Of a stretch of 64,000 bases of DNA, positions 39,435 to 49,690 are shown piece by piece. Within the stretch, counting starts at the first letter, position 1. Every line of letters begins with the position of its first letter. A program made the position numbers and the translations under genes. Origin of the DNA: Maea johnstoni (lineage: Eukaryota; Annelida; Polychaeta; Spionida; Magelonidae); NCBI GenBank assembly GCA_963942565.1, contig OZ012686.1:28754104-28818103 (forward strand), in the 5' to 3' direction. Below the pieces are notes generated by a model. That model was not told where the DNA came from and did not search any database. It saw nothing but the letters and a program-made list of their open reading frames with translations.

Positions 39435-39737
39435 TTACAACCCTCTCGCGTAGCCATTGCGTACACTAAATGACCAACAGTAGGACATATCCCCTTTGTA
39501 GGGAAGGTGCAGGCAAACACTGATATATATAAAAAAGTAAAACACAATAAAGCCTAGTAGGTAGGCTAATCTCATCCATGCTACAGGGCATGGCAGTTCG
39601 TGTCTCATTCTGATTGTCACGTAAAGCATTGCGGCAAGGAGGAGAGTGCCAACTAGTAGGGCATGCAGCTGGGCTAGAACACAAGGAGGGTCACTTGATT
39701 TAGGATATTCCTTTGGGTGAAGTGCACACTAAAGTCA
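39435..39737 (-). CDS. Candidate membrane-protein exon, unrecognised
   Basis: After a possible acceptor (AAATGACTTTAG, ending near 39738 on the minus strand) an open frame reads CALHPKEYPKSSDPPCVL, then two hydrophobic segments (QLHALLVGTLLLAAMLYV and LAYLLGFIVFYFFIYISVCL) and ends SYCWSFSVRNGYARGL with a stop at 39435. Two membrane spans with a Cys-rich loop suggest a piece of a polytopic protein such as a 7TM receptor; that is a guess. The second copy (62746-63055) has a 2-bp length difference in an A run that changes the frame, so at least that copy would not code the same protein. Confidence 0.3.
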
Positions 39738-39759
39738 TTTATATTGGCTCAAAAATGTG

Positions 39760-40140
39760 CCTGTTTGCGGGCAGTTTACGGCCGAAAACCGTGGCGATCG
39801 CAGGATCACCTTGCGGGTGCCTCAAGGAGTTGGCCTCAACCGTAGAGGTCGTGCGGTCGAAAATCAGTGGTCGTGGGCCGTAGAGAGGTTTGCGAACATG
39901 TTCGCAAATCAGTCTACGGTCCGCGACCTACCTACGGACATTTGTTGACTTAGCGTCTGACGCACGGCAATCTTTAAGGCCGTGCGGCGCTCCCACTGAT
40001 CCTTGAGAGTGCCTCACGGCACCCTTTAAAGAAAATAGATGTTAATTTTATTCCATAAGGACCGTGAGACCACAGGAAGGCCTCCTCAAGGCCTCTTCAA
40101 GGTGGCCGTACATCCTCCGTGCAAAGGGGATAGTGCGTTA
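39760..40140. mobile_element. Right inverted arm (inner part)
   Basis: Reverse complement of about 35395-35722: CTCCTTGAGGCACCCGC, TTTGCGAACATGTTCGCAAA, GATCCTTGAGAGTGCCTCAC and CAAGGCCTCTTCAAGGTGGC occur here in inverted order. The arm is interrupted after 40140 by microsatellites. Confidence 0.85.
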
Positions 40141-40147
40141 GGGCCGT

Positions 40148-40179
40148 TCCATATATATATATATATATAAATATATATT

Positions 40180-40273
<94 letters not shown>

Positions 40274-40286
40274 GCATATATATATT

Positions 40287-40377
<91 letters not shown>

Positions 40378-40389
40378 ACACACACACAC

Positions 40390-40463
<74 letters not shown>
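40148..40463. repeat. Compound (TA)n / (CT)n / (CA)n microsatellite
   Basis: (TA)n, then (CT)n at 40182-40214, then long (TA)n with (CA)n patches near 40264 and 40368-40390. It separates the two parts of the right inverted arm. Confidence 0.97.
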
Positions 40464-40466
<3 letters not shown>

Positions 40467-40604
40467 TACGCAAAATAAAATCGGGGGGGGGGGGGGGGGG
40501 GAGGCGGGGTAAAATAATTCAAAATTCGACCCCTCCCCCCCTAAAAAGATCTTCCGTTCCTCCCCCCCCCCCCCCCCACCACACTTTTAAATGGAACTGC
40601 CCTT
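40464..40604. other. Poly-G / poly-C paired segment
   Basis: TTACGCAAAATAAAATC followed by a G run (40483-40501), then a C run (about 40561-40577). The same segment, also preceded by (TA)n, is at 58604-58735. The G and C runs could pair or form G4/i-motif structures. Confidence 0.8.
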
Positions 40605-40755
40605 AAACATTTTCGTGATTGTTAAATTTCTCACGACCGGCCGCACGGCTAATTCTGATGTGACCACAAATGAAAGATCTCTGACTGGACGCATGCGACC
40701 TGTTCACGGCACTTTGGACGCATGCGATCAATCAGCCGTACGAGGTGACCAGGGC
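40605..40755. mobile_element. Right inverted arm (outer end)
   Basis: Reverse complement of 35240-35400: GACCGGCCGCACGGCTAATT, TGACCACAAATGAAAGATCT, GGACGCATGCGATCAATCAG, ending GTGACCAGGG at about 40753. Recurs at 58740-58870. Confidence 0.85.
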
Positions 40756-40767
40756 TTTAGGTAGTCA

Positions 40768-41220
40768 GTGGTGTTCCCTGGGTGCTCAGTTCCAGCTCAA
40801 GGCATGTGGAATGGTTCTCAATGATTCACTAAGGTGGTCGGCCATGTTCCCTGGGTACTCAGATTATGGCTCCAGGCATGTAAAAAAGTTCCCAGTAGTT
40901 TACTAAGGTAGTCAATGGTGTTCCCTCGGCCCTGAAGATTAAGGAACCAGGTATGTGAAAAGGTTCTCAGGGTTTGACTAAAGTAGTGTACATTCACAAA
41001 AGATTGTGTAGAGTAAAGTTTAGGAATTTACATAAAATCGATTTTTGCATTTTTTTAACTTTACGAATTGGCCGCAAAATGGAGTGCCAGCTATACACTT
41101 AAAGTGGCAGCACTAATCATGGCGAATTTTAAATTTGCATCCGAGGCCAAACGCTAAAAAACGGAAAAATTAAACAAACGCAATATTTTCCAAATTTACA
41201 GTAGTGGTGTTCCCTGGGTA
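40768..41220. repeat. Tandem repeat of about 65-70 bp, 4 units, last split by a MITE
   Basis: Units contain GTGTTCCCTGGGTACTCAG, GGCATGTGAAAAGGTTCTCA-like and GATTTACTAAGGTAGTCA blocks. The fourth is interrupted by a family B copy between CTAAAG-TA and TA-GTGGTGTTCC. Confidence 0.85.
40984..41203 (+). mobile_element. Family B MITE with visible empty site
   Basis: TA-GTGTACATTCACAAAAGAT ... CCAAATTTACAG-TA. Neighbouring units read CTAAGG-TA-GTCAATGGTG, so TA is the duplicated target. Confidence 0.93.
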
Positions 41221-41384
41221 CTCGATTTTGCTGTGAAACACAAATGCATTTAACAGATTAGAACAGGCAGCTTGCACTAATAACAGTGGCATACCTATGG
41301 TATCTAAGCTAATGGTTAATGAGTAGTGATGAATCGTTCTCATTTTGCTCAACTCCTGTTTTCTAACAATTTGCATGTGATAAG

Positions 41385-41450
41385 GTTGCCAGTGACACTA
41401 GAGGTTAGGCGGTGGTTTTCTATGGGTACTCCAGTTTCTTCCATATTTTA
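41385..41450 (+). mobile_element. SINE fragment (central module)
   Basis: GGTTGCCAGTGACACTAGAG, GGTTAGGCGGTGG and GGGTACTCCAGTTTC match the centre of the SINE at 22971; tRNA-like head missing. Confidence 0.7.
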
Positions 41451-41715
41451 CAAATGGCTAGTCCCACTAAGCAGTTGTCTGCCTGATTAACTATGTACAT
41501 AAGACATATATACATCAAATCTTGTCATCATGCTAGATTGCTCTTGAGCACAAAGCGGACACTCACTGAGACACTCACACTTACACTCATCAGTGCTCAT
41601 GAGCATAGAGAGACACAAGAAACCTAATTCTATGGTGGATCATACTGTTGGTTGTGAACACGTAGTATACCTAGGTCCTAGGGTAGAGCAGGGAAGTCTA
41701 GCTCATTAATTTAGA
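41451..41715. other. No gene recognised
   Basis: Nothing supported. Confidence 0.5.
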
Positions 41716-41999
41716 TACTGTAGAATGGCTTATTTTCCTGTGTAATAATTTTTCCTAATTTTTCATTTTTGGGCATTTCCGTTTCTAATATTTCCGAAGA
41801 GAGGACATCTGTTTTTTCCATTTCTAATTTTCCCGTTTTATGTAGATTTTCAATTTTAGTACACCAAAGAGTAAATATTAATGGGTAAGGACAAGGATTT
41901 CTCTGTGTTCATTAAGTCTGTGCTGTTTATTCCCGTTTGAAAGCATTCGGGAAAAATCGGGAAGATAAAACTCAGGGAAAAATTAGCCATTCCACAGTA
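41716..41999. mobile_element. TA-flanked TIR element (family D)
   Basis: TACTGTAGAATGGCTTATTT at left; complement TACTGTGGAATGGCTAATTT at right; TIR about 27 bp. 284 bp with several ATTTTTC/GAAAAAT words and no coding. Only its right end is present in the second duplicated copy (63413-63443). Confidence 0.88.
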
Positions 42000-42313
42000 C
42001 ATAGAGTGAGGTGATCGAGGCTTGAGCATATAGCTTATGTGGGTGTGTGTAGAAAGTAGGCAGACAACCATCTCTAGAGCGGCCTCCACTCTATAGTGAG
42101 GTGAGGCTTCTCAAAGTTATCCGTTACCACAAACCATATTGCAGTCATAATCTGATACACAAACAATGGTATTTATTTCTCGCCTTCTCGTGCTTAGTGT
42201 GTCCATGTGGGATGAGAAAAAGGAAGGGCAAGTAGTCATTTTCTTTCTAGGAAAAGAAGAGGCGGGGGATTTAATATAAATCAGAGAAAAGTCACATCCT
42301 CCTAGTAGACAAC
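42000..42313. other. Part of a second duplicated stretch
   Basis: 41968-42600 recurs at 63413-64000. No gene recognised; the 81-codon minus-strand frame is unremarkable. Confidence 0.7.
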
Positions 42314-42523
42314 TTAATTCTTCCAATGCTGAGACTACTTTCATCCAAACACACTGATGCACAGATTTTAAAAAATCATAACCTTGTCATATTGGTATTC
42401 ATTGGAAAGATCTCGTTGAGTACTTTCAGATGAGTACCCATGTGCCAGGGTTTTGGATTTTTTTTAGTTCTTTCGTATTATTTTGTAGTGATCAAATTAG
42501 CCCCCACCAGCATAAAGGTTTTT
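42314..42523 (+). mobile_element. Family A MITE
   Basis: TTAA-TTCTTCCAATGCTGAGAC ... CCCCACCAGCATAAAGG; right TTAA lost. Duplicate at 63743. Confidence 0.88.
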
Positions 42524-42989
42524 ACCCATGAAGAAGATTTAATTTTATTTTCATTTCCCTATCCTCTATTTCCTGCTATTATATAATATGATTTATATTA
42601 TCAATACAATTGATGAATTCTTTTTAAAGCTATCGAGCGCCCAGTCTTTGGGGAGTTCAGCGCTGCATACAAGGCTTTTCCCACAGATATACTGTATACG
42701 GCTTTAATTTGGAGTGCTAAAGATTTCCCCTTACAGCCCTGCTGGAGGGTATTTGTGCTACTTTAAACTCATACATTCAAGCGCCCAAAAGGCCAGAGAT
42801 CAACACAGGATATCCATTTGAAGCATGTTATTTTGGCGCTATCATGGGGTGTACGAAAATAAAATGCCTGTAAATATACCTGTTATACTGTATCTATAGC
42901 TAAATCAGCTCTCGCGGCAGGGTCTGAAAGTGTTTGCCGCCATTCATAGGAGTTCAGTTGGCATATCAAGTACACCTTTATCAGCGTAA
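42524..42989. other. No gene recognised
   Basis: Nothing supported. Confidence 0.5.
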
Positions 42990-43123
42990 TTAAAATGCTG
43001 AGACTACTTCTGTCCAATGCACAAGTTCTTTCAGATGAGTACTATAATCCAGGGTTTCAGTCATTTCCTTTTAGGTTTTTTGCATTATTTTGTATTGGCT
43101 AAATTAGCCACCACCAGGGTTAA
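42990..43123 (+). mobile_element. Family A MITE, internally deleted
   Basis: TTAA-AATGCTGAGACTACTTCT ... GCCACCACCAGGG-TTAA; 134 bp, with loss of both the CCCTTCC start and a middle block. Confidence 0.82.
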
Positions 43124-43584
43124 TGTACGTGTCTCCACGATCGAATGTTAGGCAGTCAATGAGAATTTAGATAAAAATTGCTATGCAACACAAGATCATT
43201 ATAACAATTAAAACACCTTGAAATATATTCATATAGTGACTGGAATGATAGTTACGCATTTTCTTCTTACTCATAATTATATTACATACATATTTGACAT
43301 ATTGCCAAATTCCTGTGTAAGAAAAGAGAGGTTTTCTTGGTGTTCAGTTGTTTGACCATTTTGACTTACACACTTGTGTAATTTGAACCCATTTTTTTGT
43401 GACATGTAGGTGTTAAATATTTTCTGGTACTATTAAATATTCATTGACACAATAATCATCATATATTTATACTCCATAATTTATTTTTCTATAAAAGTCT
43501 CAGTCTCCTCTGAGGGTTACATTTAGGCAGCAGAAGCATCCCAAACTCATGATACACAAATCTCCTTTATTAAACATACATCAC
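43124..43584. other. No gene recognised
   Basis: AT-rich; nothing supported. Confidence 0.5.
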
Positions 43585-43955
43585 ATACAACCTACTCTTT
43601 TCATCAGGGTTACCTCCTTTCACTTCCATAATACAGGTGAACCTGGATATGACAGACTCAATGGGACCAGGAAAATTGGTCCGTCATATGCAAAATCTGT
43701 CATATACATATGACACATACTTGATATGCATGGGACTGGGACCAAGCATATTGTCCGTCATATGCAAAAGTCTGTCGTACAGTGATCCGTCATATCCAAG
43801 TTCACCTGTACCGTAAATTCTCAGAAATTTGGGACGCTTTTAATGATTACTATTTTCACATACAACCTTCCCTTTTCATCAGGGTTACCTCCTTTCACTT
43901 TCATATTACCGTTAATTCTCAGAAATTTGGGAAACTTTTTGATGATTACTATTTC
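43585..43955. repeat. 97-bp tandem duplication, first unit split by a MITE
   Basis: Both units contain ACCT..TCTTTTCATCAGGG, TTACCTCCTTTCACTT and CAGAAATTTGGGA..CTTTTTGATGATTACT. The first is split between CATAA-TA and TA-CCGTAAATTC; the second reads CATAT-TA-CCGTTAATTC. Confidence 0.9.
43632..43810. mobile_element. Pogo/Tigger-like MITE with visible empty site
   Basis: TACAGGTGAACCTGGATATG at left and GATATCC-like CATATCCAAGTTCACCTGTA at right, with TIR of about 21 bp. Inside are AATGGGACCAGGAAAATTGG and repeated CCGTCATATGCAAAA. This wording is characteristic of pogo/Tigger-derived short elements. TA target duplication is proven by the neighbouring tandem unit. Confidence 0.92.
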
Positions 43956-44610
43956 TATGGGTTCATATGTGGCTCATGTTATCTGGAAATATGTTGATTA
44001 TTTTTCAGCAACATTTACAGCTAGTTTCATATTTAATGAAATGGCAACTGGCAATAGATCAAGAATTGCCCAAATTTTCCATAAATCATTTTGTAAAATA
44101 ATTATTCCTAGGGTGGTCTATATTTTCGACAATATATGGTAACCACCTAAGCAGAAAACCTAACAATATTTCATTCTCTTAATGGTCTTTTTTCATTTCT
44201 TACCAGATGGAACTATTACAACTTAATCAAAAGTGTCATTTTGAAAGGAGATTTGATTTAATGTTCTACCAATTTCTGTTCTTGAATTTTTTGAGCATAG
44301 AAAATATATTGTGGATTATCTAAGCAACTATTACCCTGAGAATGAAGGGGCAAGAACACACAAGAAAAGGGTTTGCCTAGCTCAGGCGAAGGGGGAGATT
44401 GGCAAGGCCTAGGGTTTTCTTTTAGTATGTACAAGACAGCAAATATCAACAAGTCAAATCATGGCAAATTAAATAACACGATAAGCTGGTATTTGGAATG
44501 AATTATTGCTGAAATGACGATTCACCTTAATGGCAGCATAAATGTCTGCCTATCCTTCCAGGTTCTCACATTGTCAGACAAACATGTACAACAATAAAAT
44601 CATCATAGAC
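43956..44610. other. No gene recognised
   Basis: Nothing supported; possible distal 3' UTR of the gene at 45582 (inference). Confidence 0.4.
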
Positions 44611-44832
<222 letters not shown>

Positions 44833-45581
44833 ACACTTATTCATTGTATGAAGAATGTGTCATCAAATGTAGAGTGCACAGTCAGTACACATCAGTGTTC
44901 CATTTATTGAAGCAATTAAGCTTGATAATTACTGAGGAAATATTGTACCTCTCAGAGACATTTTTTATTTGTCGCAAAACATCACTAACAAATTTGCAAA
45001 GGCTTGTCATCCTTCTGTCAGATCAATTTCACCGATTAAATATTGACAACTGCAGTCTTATATGTACAACATACCCTCCAACTATGAGACCTCAAAATAG
45101 ATCATAGTTAAAGAAAAGCCACAATAAACAAAGACTTGAATTGACTTGCTAAATTAAGACAACAATATCATCAATGAAGTACACAAACATGCATTAACTA
45201 AATACTTTTCCAAAATCAAAAATTAGGAAATACACCAAGTACCTATTAACATTCATTTTAAGAATAATTTTAATTTGGTTAAAATACCTTTTTTTTACGC
45301 ACAAGAAGATTGTGCAGCAAAAGCACAATTTTGATACTGCAAATGTAACTCATAATTATTTCAATAGCAAAAAGATACAACTGACGGTGCCATGCTTATA
45401 AAACACAAGGGAGGGTGGTGAATGAAAATGTCGGGAATCTGTGTTCTCAGACTAAATCCATTACTTTTTTTTTGTTATCATCTCAAAAAAAACTTTTTCT
45501 CCACTCAGTCAAGATATTTTTGTACATTTGTATCATTCAATCATAAAATATTTTTGCTCCTCTCTTCTTGTTGGCCTTGGC
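44833..45581 (-). other. Possible 3' UTR of the SEL1L-like gene
   Basis: AT-rich DNA directly downstream (minus strand) of the stop codon at 45582. No repeat family recognised. The extent of the transcript cannot be seen; no single polyadenylation signal stands out. Confidence 0.35.
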
Positions 45582-45704
45582 TTATCTCTGTCTCCTGATC
45601 ATTAGAATAAGTCCTAGTAGCATAGCCAGCACCGTCATCACGTAGATATCCCAGTTAGGCCCCAGGTACCACCTCACGTCCAGGTTACGCCAGAAATCCC
45701 AGTT
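45582..45704 (-). CDS. Terminal exon of a SEL1L/Hrd3-like ERAD adaptor gene
   Basis: On the minus strand a clean acceptor (TTTATTCTCTTTCAG) is followed in phase 0 by 40 codons and TAA. The peptide is NWDFWRNLDVRW, YLGPNWDIYVMTVLAMLLGL, ILMIRRQR: an amphipathic Trp-rich stretch, one transmembrane helix (about residues 20-36) and a short basic cytosolic tail. From memory, the LGP-WD-Y-MT-A-LLG pattern and R/Q-rich tail match the C-terminus of animal SEL1L, which anchors HRD1 ubiquitin ligase complexes in the ER membrane. Vertebrate SEL1L has a longer Pro-rich tail, absent here. Earlier exons (Sel1 repeats) should lie at higher coordinates, but 45.7-57.6 kb is transposon-filled and none was found. 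Codon use is G+C-richer than the surroundings. Confidence 0.6.
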   Translation of the reverse strand, partial: NWDFWRNLDVRWYLGPNWDIYVMTVLAMLLGLILMIRRQR

Positions 45705-45796
45705 CTGAAAGAGAATAAACACCTTATTAGGGAAGAGTTTCCAAGAGTATGGAGCCTAAGAAGTTCTGATACCATTCAGGGCTCAACAGGAGCACA

Positions 45797-45995
45797 TTAA
45801 CCCTTATGCTGCTGGTGGCTAATTTGGCCAATACAAAATGAACACATGAAAAATGACTGAAACCCTGGCACATGGGTACTCATCTAAGAGTACTCGACAA
45901 GAGCTATCCAGTGAATACCAACATGACATGGTTTAGATGGTTTTTAAAAATCTTTGCATCCTTGTGCTTTGGATGAAAGTAGCCTGGAGCTGGAT
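45797..45995 (-). mobile_element. Family A MITE
   Basis: TTAA-CCCTTATGCTGCTGGTGG at left; right end worn after GGATGAAAGTAGCC. Lies just upstream of the terminal exon on the minus strand, presumably in the last intron. Confidence 0.88.
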
Positions 45996-46224
45996 GGCTT
46001 CAATACAAGTGTGCCTTGTTGTAATTGTCTTTATATGCAGTAATCGTACTGCAGTTCATCCAGAAATTGATAATAATGGTTGGGGAATTGATATTTAGAA
46101 CAGCGAGGCTTCCGGTGACTGGTGGCCCTACTGATTAAGTTAACCTGTCTCTGGATTTGTTTTACTGTTTTTGTGAAGGAACATTTCATTTTTCAGTAGG
46201 ATTGGCAAAAAAAACTTTAGGGTA
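45996..46224. other. No gene recognised
   Basis: Nothing supported. Confidence 0.5.
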
Positions 46225-46795
46225 GGGGACAAAAACTAGGAAGAGTAGGGTAATAGGAACCAAACATATTTTTTTAGGCCTTGAAAGTTCCCTTTGGGTG
46301 CTCTGACAAGTAAACTTACAATTAAGTAAAAGCATAAATTTAAAAAATAAACAGTGTAACTGGAAGTTAGAAATTTGTTGCAATAAACTGTTCTACTCCA
46401 AAAACAATTCAAAAATATCTTTTGTTTGGAGAGGTGTCGCAAAAGCTGGCGGGACAAGTGCTCTCTGGGTTCTCCGAACATTTTGAGTATAACTTACAAG
46501 TAAAGCATAAATTTGAAATAAATAGTGTGACTTGAAATTAGAAATTTGGTGCAATAAACGGTTCTTCTCCGAATATTTTTCAAAAATATTTTTCAAAAAT
46601 ATTCTTTATTTGGAAAGATGTCACTAAAGCTACAAGTGATGTCTAGGTACTCAGTCGCTATAGAGTATTTCTTACAATGAAGTAAAACATAATTTAAAAA
46701 AACCCACTGTAACTGAAAGTTTTAAATTTGGTGCAACGAACTGTTATCCAGTCCGAATATTTTTCAAAACTATTCTTTATTTCAAAAGATGTCAC
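46225..46795. repeat. Minisatellite, about 170-190 bp unit x3
   Basis: Each unit has AAGTAAAAGCATAAATTT-like, TGTGACTTGAAATTAGAAAT-like and GGTGCAATAAACGGTTCT-like blocks, then a TTTTCAAAAATATTCTTT block. Units diverge noticeably, so the array is not young. Confidence 0.85.
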
Positions 46796-46988
46796 TAGAA
46801 TTATAGTGTGGCTGCTAATGGAAGTTCCAAGTATTCAGGATTAAGATCTGGAATACTAAGTAGAAGAGCTTGTTGTGTGAGTAGCCAATGCAGTTATGCG
46901 CTATAATGTCATTGCTGCAAGCAAGATACAAAGAACATGTTCATGTAGTTGTCAAGTGCTAACCCTAATCATATTTTCCAGTTTCACC
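46796..46988. other. No gene recognised
   Basis: Short stretch; nothing supported. Confidence 0.5.
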
Positions 46989-47463
46989 TCAGGCCACTCC
47001 AATTTATTTACTTGTCTTACGTGCTCAGGAGGTAGGATATGAGCCATTTTGGAATAAAAAAAAAAGTTGAAAAATGTGACTTTTTTAATTTTTTAATTTT
47101 TTAGAATTTTTTAGAGTCTGACGACTAGGACTGGTAGGGATATGTTTCTACCAGCCTATTCTCAGCTGAATAAAATCAATCAATCTATTAATCCCTGTAA
47201 CCTGAAGGGTGGGAGGTATACCTCCTCAAGTCTGAGGCTCTACTAAAGCAATGATAGCTTCCTGTAGTTGATTGAATCACACTTACAAAGAATATTATTA
47301 AAACTTGCATTTTTTTTTTTTTGGAGTCTGACAGAAAATTTCAAAACCACTTTTGTCCGTAAGACACCAAAGATGACTTTTTTTTTCTTTTTTTTTTGAG
47401 TCTGACAGGATTTTTTTTCCAAAAAAAGCTCGTAAGACAAGTAATTAAATTGGAGTGGCCTCA
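46989..47463. mobile_element. TIR element with GGCCACTCCAATTTA ends
   Basis: Inverted ends of about 30 bp (GGCCACTCCAATTTATTTAC / complement GGCCACTCCAATTTAATTAC, both then TTGTCTTACG) at 46992 and 47460. Flanked by TCA on both sides, a possible 3-bp target duplication as in PIF/Harbinger or CACTA groups. The interior has A/T homopolymer tracts and repeated GAGTCTGACAG words; no coding. Confidence 0.85.
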
Positions 47464-47485
47464 GCAGTTATATTCATTTCTAGAC

Positions 47486-47702
47486 TTAACCCTTATGCTG
47501 CTGGGGGATAACTTGGTCATTATCAAATGATGACAAAAAGCTGGGAAAGGACTGAAACCCTGGCACATGGGTACTCACTCATCTGATAGTACTCAATGAG
47601 AGCTTTCATATGAATACCCACATGACTTGGTTTGGAAAATCTTCATAAATTTTTACATTTTTGTGCATTGGAGGAAAATAACCTCAGCATCAGAAGGGTT
47701 AA
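47486..47702 (-). mobile_element. Family A MITE
   Basis: TTAA-CCCTTATGCTGCTGGGGG ... AGCATCAGAAGGG-TTAA. Its right TTAA is also the left TTAA of the micro-element that follows. Confidence 0.92.
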
Positions 47703-47777
47703 CCCTTATCCTGCTAACCACAACAATTGTTGTGGGGTGCAGCAGTGCTCATAGGTTTCACAGCAGGATAAGGGTTA
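47699..47777. mobile_element. 79-bp TTAA micro-element
   Basis: TTAA-CCCTTATCCTGCT ... AGCAGGATAAGGG-TTAA: perfect 13-bp inverted ends and TTAA on both sides, but an interior (CACAACAATTGTTGTGG palindrome) unlike family A. A minimal piggyBac-like derivative. Confidence 0.85.
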
Positions 47778-49364
47778 ATCCTGTTTAGTGTGTTGGGGAC
47801 AGATAAGAAAGTGGAGTAGCAGGGAAACATACTGATTGACCCACCAGGGAAAGCCATAATTTAGGTATAACGTGGCTTAATATACACATTTTACAGGCAT
47901 TTCAAGTCATTCAACTAGTCAAATGCATCTCCAGTAAATGTGGACTGCCATCTGAAGCAGGGGTGTCAATGCAAACTTTGAAGTCCTGGAGCACAGAATT
48001 TTTGGTTGGTGCTGTGCAACAAAATGTTTGAATATAGTCACCACGTGACACTATACCATATCAGCATTTGTAGAATATTGAAGACCAGTAGATCACTCAA
48101 TAGGTTTTATCGATAAATGGAGTTTTCGCGTTTTTTGAGTACAATCTATAGTTGAAAATGCAAGTGAAAATCTAATACACTCATTTGGTCATGCTTGTGG
48201 ATCGAAATTTATCTGAAGTAAAGAGTGATTAAAGATTTTGTCTTGTCACATGTTTTGAGGCCCCTGTCACAGGCTAGTGTGACGATGCAATAGTTGGACA
48301 CCTACGTACATGAAGTGGAATCTAACGAGTTTTCTGATTGGCTAATCATTAAACTAGTCAAATACAGTTCCGAAAACCTGTCACCTGCATCTGAAGTGGA
48401 ATCTAACAAACTATATCTAATAAATATCTAAGATCTATATTTTCCCTTAAGAAATCTGAAATAAGAAGATAAGGCTACTATATCCGTTACAGATTATCAT
48501 TTCAACCTGATTCATGCAGAAGTCCCAAAACAGTTTGACTTTTGTGAGTTATATATTCCCCTAAGAAGTCTGAACAGACCCTAAGGCTACTATTGCTTAC
48601 TGATTATCACCTCAAGCAAAACTCACACCTTTAACCTTTTCAATAAAACAAACCATTTTTAGAATATATTTAAAGGTGAAATATTAAATTCAACACAATA
48701 TTTGAACTCCTGCCTTTTAAAAAGATTAAATTTTATACTTACTTCCCAAATATCTAACCTCAAACTCTCCTTGAAATATTTTTTTAATCCCTGCTATACA
48801 TGCACTCTAATTGTCAAGTGCCCTAGCTACTGAGGATATAATCTTTTAAGAACTCGGCATACATCCCTTATGACTGATTACCAGCACTGCCATAGTGACA
48901 TAAAACAGGTTATAGTGCTATAGTTATGCATCATAACTTAACCTGTTTGACACTGCAATAAGCCAGCCAGCCAGCCTGCCTGATGAGGGTTAATATTACT
49001 TAACAGCTTCACTGACACCACAGCTTATTACTCACAAATCTACTAAATCGCGGACGTATGATAAAAACATGACACAGTGGCACCCTCATTTACACTTTAC
49101 CTCAAAAAGTCTTTAAACTATGATACAGTGAAAGGCCCATGGTACAAAAACACTTTCTTTCCATTAGCTGGAGCTATTAGGAGAGGACGTAAAACGCTGT
49201 GGAAGGAGGATGAGATTCGATTACTGCGATTAGTGTCTGTGTCATTGGCTCTGCATATTTTCCTGAGAAGCTGAGCAGAAAATCTGCAATAAATCTGCAA
49301 TACCAGCACTAAAAGGACCATCATCATTTTTTTTCAGAATTGTATCTAATGAAATAATATTCAA
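47778..49364. other. No gene recognised; weak local duplications
   Basis: 48425-48500 and 48550-48625 are imperfect copies (TCCC..TAAGAAATCTGAA, AAGGCTACTAT). A small dyad, CAGGTTA / TAACCTG, lies near 48906-48953. The 65-codon frame at 49077 has no splice context. Confidence 0.5.
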
Positions 49365-49587
49365 TAACCCTTCCAATACTGAGGCTTAACTTTCGACCTA
49401 AAGTACAAGGATGCAAAGATTTTTGAAAATCATCAAAAATTCTTAACCCTGTCATGTTGGTATTCATTGGATAGCTCTCACTGAGTACTCTCAGATGAGT
49501 ACCCATGTACCAGGGTTTCATCATTTTCCAGTTGTTTGTGTGTTATTTTGTATTGGCCAAATTAGCCACCAGTAGCATAATCTTTAA
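49365..49587 (+). mobile_element. Family A MITE
   Basis: ATAA-CCCTTCCAATACTGAGGC ... CACCAGTAGCATAATC-TTTAA; both target sites slightly mutated. Confidence 0.88.
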
Positions 49588-49627
49588 GCAACTGCTAGGT
49601 GAGATATGATAGGAGTTGCACCCTGTT

Positions 49628-49690
49628 CAGTCATTTTTATGATTTTTTGCAAACTTTAATAACAGCCTAATTAGCCACCACCAGCATGTT
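49628..49690 (+). mobile_element. Family A MITE fragment
   Basis: CAGTCATTTTTATGATTTTT then CTAATTAGCCACCACCAGCA, the right third of family A. Confidence 0.7.
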
